From assembly GCA_946406115.1 (NCBI GenBank), contig OX291542.1, positions 4,922,959-4,986,958 of the forward strand: a stretch of DNA of 64,000 nt, written 5' to 3'. Under the pieces are notes generated by a model, which was not told where the DNA came from, did not search any database, and saw only the letters and a list, made by a program, of their open reading frames with translations. This document shows positions 20,239-31,400 of this stretch, one piece after another. Each line of letters opens with the position of its first letter. Within the stretch, counting starts at the first letter, position 1. The position numbers were made by a program, and so were the translations under genes. Source of the stretch: Apoda limacodes. Its lineage: Eukaryota > Arthropoda > Insecta > Lepidoptera > Limacodidae.

Positions 20239-22960
20239 AAACAAGCTAGTCATCCTTACTCCAGCTTCTCACGTTTATTAATGCAAAAAAAAGGGTCAAA
20301 AGGTACAATTAGAGAAAGGTTTTTGTAAGATAACAAATGACTTTATAATGGAGTTTAGTAGTTTGAGTTGTAAAATGCCAATACCATTTTTTATTATAAT
20401 TAAATATTATATTATCTGTCATTTTAGGGTTCTGCTATTTCGGATGTACATGGCACCGTTACCAAAAGTACTAGCTGGCTGGACAGTTTCAGAATGGCCA
20501 TATCTGAAGACATACGCTAGCTGGAAAGTCATGATTGCTTAATCTAGATGCCTTCGATGGCTAAATGCACGAACGTTTAATAATCGTTAAGGAAATCTTA
20601 AATTTTGAGAGTAGACTATTATACTTCGGCTCGGAACCGAAGACCATTACGTTACGTACGTTAACTTATGGCAAGCTAATTCACTTCTCAAAAATAAAAT
20701 TGAGTTACCTAAACTAGTTTCTAAATTAATTCGTTTGTATGAGGCACAAATAAATTACAATTGTACAAGCCTCTGAACCGAAAACCATGACTGGACTCTT
20801 GCCCATCCCAATCTTTATTGACCCATATAAAATACGTAAAGTATATAGTCAGTAGTCTCCAAGAGAAATAATGGGGCAGGCAACTGACGCTGTATAGGTA
20901 CTAGGTAGAGGGAGGAAGTGAGACAGAAGATGCTTTGATCTCGTAAACTGCAATTAATAAACTCACATAATGATCTTCGGTTCAGAGCATTTAATAATTG
21001 AAATCAAACTTCACTGGATAAGTTCATTGAACTCGCAATTATGGCGAACTGTCTAGCAAATAATAAAAAATATATAAAGTGAAAATTTAAGAAGGGTCTC
21101 AGATTTTTTGCACTATCGTTAAAAACGGTACCTTATAGAAACAAGCTTTAAATTTATAATGTGAGTTCTGTAGTACATCTAAAGTACGTCTGTGTTTCGG
21201 AACCCACGGTGCGCGGGCCCGACTTGCACTTAGCCGGTTTTCTTGTTTGCTTCCTAGATAGATACTGAAGATTAGAGCCAGTATTGAGGCATCTGCAAAT
21301 AAACTTGCAGATAGGGAGTGGGTCCAGACGGAGACCTGGTTCAAAATGTTGTTTTTATAAAGAAAAAACCGCCAAGTGAGTATTTTCTATATAATGGGAA
21401 AAACCCTAATAAAATCCCCAACGAAACCCGATTGATATAAAAGCTTTTGCCTGCGGCGCTGCTCGGGCTAAATTTCAGCGTTAGATTTTTTACGGTAACT
21501 CCTTGATTACAATAAGAAAGTTTGCTATAGAAAGCTATAGATGTAGTTATATGTTATATAACTATAAGTTCACCTGCGCGGTTATAGTTATTCCGAATTT
21601 ATGATTTTTCTAAAAAAAAGGAGCATATATCATGTTCTTCTCCGTCTCTTCAAATATCTCTGCTCAATCGGATGATTCGTTGCGACATGAAGGTATGACA
21701 AACAGACTTTCTTTCACATTTATATTATTATTATATCCTCATTATGAGTATGGACTTACGAACTACATAGCTTCTGTCGGCGGTTATCAGTGTTGGATTT
21801 TTACGGCACACCTTGATTATAGGTACTAGGCTCCGATGCGGCTTGTTGGTAGGACAAACAAATAAACTCACTTGCTACAGTATGGATTGCAAAAAAAAAA
21901 AACGCTTTAGTGATTTAATATTACTAGTACCTACATACTAATGAACATTATCATCCTATATTTATAGCGTTTGAGCATTTAAGTAAAATTAAATTAAAAC
22001 AATAAAATTATGTTATTGTTAAATTTCTCTTTAATCTTTTTATGCCTGTTAGATGCCTTTTTGAATGTAATTAAATAAAGTATGCTGGTACTTTAAGTTT
22101 GTAATAATGGGTCAAAATAATTAAAATAAATAATTTAAATGGGAGGTACCAGTTTAGGGCCAACGACTAGTAAGTCTAGTTAGTGCATCATTATACTCTT
22201 GTTATAGTTTAAATTATACCAAGCATCTGTATTTATAAAAGAAGAAACTGACAGACTGATTTAATGACTTATCACCGCACAGCCCAAACTGTTGGGTCTA
22301 GAAATTTGGTATGTGAGTTCTTTACCTGACGAGATGCTTAATTTTGCAAAATTCATCCAGTAAAGGTGTAAATGTGAGTTTGTATGAAAATCCGCCAGTT
22401 TTAAAGCTAAATGCTTAAATTTAAATTAGTATTTGACCTTAGGGTTGAAAAATAAGATTGACGTGTTTCACAGTTTTTGAAAATGATTCCCTAGGGGGCA
22501 AAACAGAGAATGAAAATAATTCCGATTTTTTGTAGGTTAAATTACTAACAGTCAAAAGCTTTTTCGAAAGTTCAGGCGGATTAAGTCGCGAAAAAATTAC
22601 TAATTTTTATAAATATCAAGATTTCATTTTCGATAATATCTGTATTGAGGGAGAACAACACTCATGTCTGTCGGCAAATTTAGCCAGAACAGTTGAATAG
22701 GACACCACTTTTCGACATGCATAAAAAGTGGATTTTTTGGTACCTCATTTGTTAACTGTGAGATATGTTGATGATTTCCAGTTCAGTTTCCTCGATTAAC
22801 TGCAGTGTTGGTTAACAAATCAAGACAAACAAAACGTGATTCAAAGTCTTTAAGACGTATTTGTCAGTTTTGTAATGAAAGCTTAATTACATAGAAAAGG
22901 TAATGCCATCATTTGTAATTTAGACATTCCTGGTCTCTTCTTACAGCAAAATACCGTTAT
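20239..22960. repeat. Intergenic region with dispersed repeat pieces
   Basis: No gene supported. Recognisable pieces: an AGGGTTCCG-family end at about 21195-21245 (GGAACCCACGGTGCGCGGGC, ACTTGCACTTAGCCGGTTTT); a block at 21395-21560 with CCCAACGAAACCCGATTGAT and CGGTAACTCCTTGATTAC, shared with 35270; and a block at 22235-22560 with CACCGCACAGCCCAAACTG and CCCTAGGGGGCAAAACAG, shared in part with 41480 and 43360. Three blocks carrying a CGGAACCGAA or CTGAACCGAA motif lie at 20630-20990. Confidence 0.5.
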
Positions 22961-22984
22961 CACATTATTGAAGAATAATACGCC

Positions 22985-24425
22985 TGCGTATGGCTTCTCC
23001 CCACTGCATGGGGCCATGGTCCTCTATGAGCATAACACATATCCATGTTTGGTACTTCTACCAACGCCTGGGAGAATTCGCATGATGCTCTTAGAGTGTT
23101 TTGTGATTTATCTAAGGCATTTGACTGTGTCCAACATGAAAATCTCACCAGGAAGCTACATCACTATGGTATTAGAGGCAAAGCTGTCGACCTTTTGACC
23201 TCCTACATGAGTAGCAGAGTACAGAAAATAGATGTCAACGATGAAAGATCTCCGGGATCAGCAGTTACTATGGGAGTCCCTTAGGGCTCAACTTTAGGTC
23301 CTTATCTATTTCTTATTTACATTAATGATCTCCCATATTATGTAAAAAACCATGACATTGTCTTATTTGCTGATGACACCTCTTTACTTTTTAAAGTTAA
23401 GAGACGACAGACATGTTATGATACATTAAATAATGCCATTTCTAAAATTGTAAATGGGTTTAACGCTAATAATTTGTTACTTAATAGAGAAAAAACCAAA
23501 TGTGTTAAATTTACACTATCAAATATATTTATACAAACATGTATAAATATATATGGCAAGCAATTAGAACTTGTTGATTTAACAGTCTTTTTTTGGCATA
23601 ATGCTGGACTCCAAACTTCAATGGAGTGTTCATATTCATAACTTACCCAAAAAACTTAGCTCAACTTTAGCGCTGCTGTGTATGCGATCAAGAAAATAAG
23701 ACCTGTGACCGATGTCGACACAGCAAAAATAGTATATTTTAGCTATTTCCATAGTTCAATGAAATATGGTATCTTATTGTGGCGCAGAGCTGCTGATGTA
23801 AATACAATATTTATCTTACAAAAACGGGCTATTCGTGCTATTTACAAATTAGGATCTCGGATATCTCTGAGGGATAGGTTTAGGAAGGTAAATATTTTAA
23901 CTTTAGTGTCGCAGTACATATATGAAAATCTTTTATAAGTGCATAAAATATCAATAGTTTCAGCAAGAAAAGTGACGTTCACAAAGTAAATACTAGAAGT
24001 AAAAATAGGCTGTTGGTGCATGATACACGTCTACACAAAATAAGTAACTCGTTTATGGGGCAATGTATACACTTTTACAACAAAGTTCCCAATAATATTC
24101 AAAAGCTATCAATAAGTAAATCTTTTAACACACAACTACTTTGTAAAACATCATACTGCAATATTTCAGACTATGTAAATGATAAAAATCCATGGGACTG
24201 AAGATGCTCAATTACAGGATGCAGAGGTAAACTTTTATTTAAAACATTGATTGTATTATTTGTAGTTTTTATGAATTTTAAAAGAGTAACTATCGAGTTT
24301 CTTGCCGGATTCTTATAGGTAGAAATCAACAACATTGTAAACCGGATTTAAAAAATAGTATTTCATAACTTTGACGGTTCAAAAGTGTTTGTAAAATCCT
24401 AATTTGAATAAAAAAAAATTACTGA
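22985..24425 (+). mobile_element. 5'-truncated Jockey/CR1-group LINE
   Basis: Plus-strand reverse transcriptase from about 23045: FCDLSKAFDCVQHENLTRKL, then YMSSRVQKIDVNDE. A TAG at 23282 falls inside the VPQGS-type motif (MGVP, stop, GSTLGPYLF). FADD lies at about 23366-23377. Frameshifts near 23600 and 23680 separate the thumb (AVYAIKKIRPVTDVDTAKIV, LQKRAIRAIYKLG). The C-terminal text VPNNIQKLSISKSFNTQL ends at TGA 24200. The 3' UTR runs to an A-rich tail near 24405-24420. Related fragments form part of the inverted duplication at 36924-37170 and 38190-38430. Confidence 0.82.
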
Positions 24426-24701
24426 CTTTGACTACCCATAATAACCTACTGCAGTAGCTATGTTACCAGTTTCTTTTTTTACAGCATACTGGATATCTGC
24501 ATTTCATAGCACCATGAGCAAAGAAGCAATAGAACCATTATAGTGGAGACTTATCTTCAAGAGGTCCCTGAATTACAGTTCACTCTTCAGGAGAAATACA
24601 AAAATTTTTTTTTTTATAACAAATCATTTTGCTACATTTGTCTGAAGGTTTCATTAGTCCCTTTTCTATAAAATCGATATTTAATTATTTATCTTGATTG
24701 G

Positions 24702-24985
24702 TTATTTTAAGAGTTGAGTTATGTCCGTGTCACCGCTATGAGACCTGTATAGGTACGCATAGATACGAGTATGGCTGCCGTGATACGGGCGCCTACAATA
24801 TCGACAAGTCCCTGTCTTCAAGGCTATGAGGCGGTGACAGCAGATATCCTCCCGGACGAACATACATACACCAGCACGACTCACAAAATTGTGCACGAAT
24901 TTGTAGCCGGGATTGTGAAGGTATAATGTATCGGCCGGGCAGGATATCTGCGTCTCCATTAAAAAGAGAATCGTTTTCAACTTCC
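24702..24985 (-). pseudogene. LINE endonuclease fragment
   Basis: Minus-strand text includes ISCPADTLYLHNPGYKFVHN, then FVSRAGVCMFVREDICCHRL, a frame change, and IYAYLYRSHSGDT. This is the N-terminal half of an apurinic-type endonuclease domain of a non-LTR element (ET block, GYK, GVC-FVR, LYRSHSG). A short, dead fragment. Confidence 0.72.
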
Positions 24986-25454
24986 AACTTTCAAGTTTGA
25001 AAATTACTCATGTCGGTATAAAAATTAACTGTCAAACGTCAATTCCAAAACAGGTTGATTTTTCAACTTTACCGGGCGCAAAGAGAATATAATATACTAC
25101 GTACCGGGCGATAATTACTCGGAGGGCTTGGAACATAGCCTAAAATTTTGATATTTTTTACACTAATACTAAACCAACGGATGACAGATACCAAAAGTAA
25201 CAAAAATAAACATTCTTCATCCCAAAACGAATAGACCCTAATAAACTAAAAAAATGGCGTAGTCTTTTACTCAAAAGAACTTGGCTGTATGGGAAAACCC
25301 TTTGCCTTTCCTGAAAAGGAAATATTAAACTAAAATATATATATATTTGTTTTTGTATTTTTACGATATATGTTTTCGGAAAGTTTTTGTACTTTATCTT
25401 TGTTTAGAACTTCTAATTCATTCAGCGGTTAGTTAATTAATATTATTAGTTATC

Positions 25455-28400
25455 ATGGCAGAATTCGACATGTGTGGTGAGCCAATTTTTATTGACATCA
25501 GTAAAGCTCCTGACAACTTTATAACGACTCAAACTGTAACCGATTTAACTGTTATTAATCATGAATTTCTGCAACCTGAGTCAACTGTAGAACATGCAAC
25601 ACAGACCGTTGCTATTGAATTAGGGTAAGCTATATCTTGTTTCTCTACTACTACTACAGCTGGGGGCAAAGAAACTTAAAGTGCAAGTGGCTTTACTGTA
25701 CCCATTTCGAGTCAACACCATCAGGCCCCCAATCGCCGTATTCGTACACACACTTCGTGGCTAGTGCGCCGTGGGAGCAGGCAAAAGACCATTCCACCTA
25801 ATTTTTATCTGAAAAAATTTTTTCAAAACCTTAATTTTGATGCCATTTACATTCATACGATAAAAAATCACAAAGTTGCCCAAAATTAGGGGAGTTTAAA
25901 GTATGCTTTTTCAGTGCGTGAGCTAAAACGCTAGGTCTAGGTCTTACGTGGCGCTAACACCACAAAGTAAAATGACATCACAGGGCTTGAGACCGCTCAT
26001 ACCCAGCATAGTTACACCGCAAACTGCTAGAGGTATGCGCACAAATCTACAGAACGAGAGTTAATTAATATGTCTTTCTACACTACACCTTCTTTCTGGG
26101 GTAAGAAATCGGATTATATTACACAAAATGTACCTATTGTTGATGATTGAAATGTGATTGATTTCACCTATATTGGCAAGACCTTTTTGTTACCTATGTT
26201 GTTATATGTGGCAAAAGGCAGAAAACAAATACATATTCATGCAAAATTTTATGTTTTTCGTTTTAATATTAAAATGAACAAATCAGATAATGACATGGAA
26301 TGGAATATACATGTTCAAACATTACAAAAAGCAATTATAGCAAGTAGTAATCTTCTTCCCGTGAAATTCAGGTTTTATATGAATAAAAGCTAGAAGAATT
26401 TTATAAGTGGTGAGAATCTAACAATTTGTCATAAAGATTTGTACAACAATTTGTATTGGTAATCCATCCTACGCAATGTTACATTGTGCTGGGGTGGAAG
26501 ACCGCAGAGCAAAATACCCCAGGTACGCTCTATGAGGCCTGCAGCAATGTGCACTTGTTGAGATTCTGGAAGGAACTGGGTTGGCTGCAATAGCCGGCCA
26601 TCTGCTATGCACAAAGCCACCATCTATGTGTGGCAAGTGCGGAAATCAGCCCGCCACAAGAAAAAGAAGTATTGGCAAATTGTTAGCTGCAAATTCTTGT
26701 TAATAACATACCAAAGTAACAAGTTACTAAAAACACCTTAGGGTCAGCTCAGATCGAGACGCGACGCGAGCGATTTTTTGGGAGATCTACTGATTTTGGC
26801 TGTTGTCTTCCGATATCCCGATTTAGCTTCCCTTTCTCCCGATTTACAGAATATCACTATTTTTACAAACCTGACGCGGGAGATAATATTCAATATACAG
26901 CAAAACATTTGAAAAATCATGGTAGACTTATTCCTCATGTATCGAAAACGCTATTTCGTGGGTGTCATCTGGAAAACTACATTATCTGTGCCAATCATCG
27001 AAAATCGTTTATTATTTTTTTTATATTTATACTATGTAATTTTATTATTTGTATTATATTTCATTATTACTTTTGTTTTCATTCAACTTACTCATGGTTT
27101 TTATGTTATAAGTCTAGTTTATAGCCTAAATAGGTATATTGATGAGAAAATATTAGATACTTACGTTAAAACATTTTACCTTTCTAGTAACGAAAATTTA
27201 GCGATAGATTTACTATGAATCTGTTCAATTAGAAATCAGACCAATAATTAGATCACGGATTTTAAATAATACCATCATATTAAATTCCAAAATGTTGCTT
27301 ATGATGATGTGAAAATATGACAATAATTAAAGATTCAATATACCTAATAAGCATCTTTATTTATTATACCTAATAAGGTATATTTCTTCATATCCGAGAC
27401 AAATAATATAAATATTGAATACAAATATCACATTTAAATATCTGATTAAAAAAATACTGATAGTCTTTGAAAATATAATAAATATCCACAATAGATTTCA
27501 AGCCGCCATTTGCCATCGCAAAGCTTATCACGACTTTCGTTTCGGCGCTCCACAGTGGCTTGGCGATGGTATCCATAGCATAGAAAAGCCACAAGTCTAT
27601 GATTTTTTTTTCGATCGATAACAAGTGACGTTATAAACTTTATGTTCATACATTTTGTTCGATTCCATTCTTTTTTTCGTGACGATAAATTTAGGAAGTC
27701 TAAGCCCCCTGGTAATAAAAAATCCATGCACGGGGAATTCCCTAAATTTCTTGCACGATCTTTCAACCTTGCAGCATGCTAAAGTAGATAGCACTGATAT
27801 ACCTCAGAGTTCATTCATTATTGTTTAGTGAGTGTACGAAGGGAAATTCTGTAGGATAGTTATGGCCACAGAACACATATAGTTATAGCAATCCTTCCCG
27901 AAAAGACTAATTATTATTAAATCGATTTGAATTGAAATATAATAAATAGATTCTCAAAAAGTAAGAACACTATATTATGTAAGTTTATTTTTAATATTAA
28001 TGAGAAAATGATTTTAAATTAACACGTAAGAGGTGGTATAAAAAAAAAAGTAATAGATAAGTAGTAAATCTCGCGATTTCTCCCGTTTTTTATCTGACAA
28101 ATTTCCCGATTTAAAATTTTTCACTTTTACAATACCAGCGTCTCGTCGCTCGCAGTGACATGAGTCAGACAAGTCGCGTCTTGGCTCGGTATAAGCTGAC
28201 CCTTAATCTCAACCCCAGCCACCCACTGGAACAAAAATCGACTTTCAAAGACATAGTAATGGACTTTTTTGATTATCGTTTTTTGCGCTTGATATGGCTT
28301 CTGTTTACTATTATTATGTTCAAATAAAAGATGTTTTTTCATTTGGCATGAAAACCAACAACTTGTAATTTTTTACCGAAAAATTTGTATGAAGCTGGTA

Positions 28401-31400
28401 CAAAAATCGTTCGCGTTATATAAAGTATGTCAAAAAATTCCCTTAAATTTTCCATGTCAAACGTATGTTTGGTTTCAAAACTAAATGAGAAACATCATGG
28501 GCGCGCCGCGTCTAAAGAGAAAACAAAACAAAAAACGGGTTGCACTCCGGGAGTGCCGGCAGAAGTGAAAACATACTCGCTATTTACTTCCCATCACTTC
28601 TTATCCATATTTATTTATTAAAAATAATAACTTTTGTTTATTTACTTTTTTGACGTTGTATATTTGACAGCTCAATCTGTCATAGAATTAAAATCCCATA
28701 TCCAACCTCCCTGTACTACTCATAATCGCCATATACTAGGAATAAAAACTAACCTAATGTAAATAAAGGTCACGTGTCCTAACGCGAGTGACATCTTACG
28801 AATATTCGATCAGGACACGTGACCTGACGCGAGTTTAACAGTTTTTACCCATCACAAAAAAAGTGCACAGCGCCGCTAAAGAAGTTTTCACTTCAAAAAT
28901 ACTTTTTTATAGTATTTTTTTTCATACCACTAAGGTGGCAAACGGCTTGTTTTGGTCCGCCTGATGGTAAGCGGTCACCGTAGCCTATGGACGATTGTAA
29001 CACCAGGGTCACGTCTTTCCTGCACAACGGAAAGAGGGATGCTTGCACGACCCGTGTAATAAGCGTCTCCAGTACTAGTACTGGTAATCTATCCAGTATA
29101 ATCTAGTACTAGTAATCTGCATAGCAATGTATGTTGTTGATATCCAACATGTCATTGATATGCAGTAGAAACAGCGTAGGAGACAGCACAGAGCCTTGCA
29201 GGACACCAGCATAAATGCCATGCTATCAGAGCAACTACCGTCAACTACGGCTCGCCTCCACCTGACTCTCAATGGCTAGTGCCCATCGGTGTGTGAGATA
29301 TAAAAGGTCACCATTTTTTTAAAAAATAAAATAAATTATGGTATATTCGACACATTAGAAATAATAAAGTTGCGTTATGCAAATTCTTTTAAGTTTATTG
29401 AATAAAAAAAATTGGCATTTGTTAATCATTTACTATTTTTTGAAATTCTGCTTATATTAAAAACAGCATAAATGTTTAAATAGCTCCAAAAATGTTTCGC
29501 TTTTTCGAGCCCTTCTTATATACAGTGTGAGTCTTCGTAAAGTGTACATATGAAAATGGGTGAAACTAGACCCATTTTTATCGAAGGAAAAAATGTCAAA
29601 AAAAAATCTAATTTTTTTTATTTTATTTTAATTACCTTCTGTTGACTTAATGCAAAGAAAACGTTATAACTTATGATCTAAGAGGTATAACCGGATAAAA
29701 TAAAAACAGTAACTATGGTAAATAACAGGAGATACTAATTAAATACACAACATGCCCAGAAAACGGCAACAAGTAATAATAAACTATTACATTTTGAGAA
29801 AAATCTGTATTTTAATTGGTGTTTTTTTAATTATTTGATCGATTTCTCCAAATAATGCCCCTATTACAGGTGGCTTTTATTACTTTGTGTTATTCTCCAT
29901 CGTATTACCTATGTAAAACCAAAAATCTTATGTCTCTATCCCTATCACAATGTTTGCAATTAGCGTTTGAATAAAAGCCTGCCACCACATTATTCTGTGC
30001 CTCAGGTAGAGACATTTTTTTTTGGGGGTCATTGAATACACGCTGCGCGGGGTAGTGGAGGGCGGGGGCCCGGGCAGAACAAAAGAAAGCTAGAAGCTTG
30101 GGTGGGACATGAATAGAAGAGAAGCGAGAAGCAGTCGCTCCGAACTATTCGCCGCTACTACTTGTGTCTCTGTTTCGTTATCGCTCTCCGTTACGACTTG
30201 TGCTTGTGTTAACTGACGATGCCGCGTGTCAGTGATTTTCCTGCGCAACACATCGCCGACATCCATTTTTATTATGGAATGGCAAGAGGAAGAGCAAGGG
30301 CTGCCCGCCTAGCTTACTTAGCTGATTTCCCAAACCGTCAACCGGTGACTTCTGCGCCTAACTTCACCGAAGTTCATAGAAGATTATCCAATACTGGACT
30401 TAGACTTCATCGCGATCGTCGAGAGCCACGTGCTATTATCCATGTAGGAATAGAAGAAGCCGTACTGCAAGATTTGTATGCAGACCCTACTATCAGTATA
30501 AGACGTTTAGCTTTGCGACATGGAATATCGCAGAAATCGGCATGGCGCATTTTAAGAAAAGCTGGCTTACATCCCTACTTTAACGGCGCAACGATTTTTA
30601 AAACTTTTACGAGATGAACTGCCGATACTATTGGAACACGTCCCATTGGCTACGCGGCGCAGAATGTTTCTCCAAATGGATGGATGCCCAGCTCATTATG
30701 CGGTGATAGTTAGAAATTACTTCAATGAAAATTACCCCAACCGATGGATTGGCCGACTTGGGCCTGTGGGATGGCCTGCGCGTTCTCCAGATTTAACGCC
30801 CCTCGATTATTTCTTATGGGGGGCAATGAAGCAAAAAGTTGTTGTTGTTGGACAAAATTTTAAACTGTGCCAATAGCATAAAAAGTGACCCCGAAATGAT
30901 TAGACGAGCAACTGGTCAAATTACGCTTCGCGCAGCAATGTGCTTGCTTAAGTTTTTTGTTTTATTACAATGCTTATTTTAATTCTAATCTTTTGTTTTA
31001 TTTCTTTTCAAACTTGGTCTTACTCTCTTAGCAACGAAGCGTTGTATGGCGCGCCCAGAGCGACTTAGTTTAAATGCGCATTGCAAACATTGTGATAGGG
31101 ATAGCGACATAGGATTTTTGGTTTTACAAAGGTAATACGATGGAGAATAACACAAAGTAATTAAAAATACCTGTAATAGGGGCATTATTTGGATAAATTT
31201 ATCAAATAATTAAAAAAACACCAATTAAAATACAGTTTTTTCTCAAAATGTAATAGTTTATTATTACTTGTTGCCGTTTTCTGGGCATTTTGTGTATTTA
31301 GTTAGTATCCCCTGTTATTTACCATAGTTACTGTTTTTATTTTATTCGGATATACCTCTTAGATCAAAAGTTATAACGTTTTCTTTGCATTAAGTCAACA

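Noticed and set aside
26429..26623. Minus-strand 64-residue frame in the zinc-finger gene intron
   Set aside because: No family resemblance and no splice context; probably old repeat sequence.
27446..27794. Minus-strand open frames inside the Harbinger-like element
   Set aside because: No transposase or DNA-binding motif and overlapping competing frames; left as noncoding.
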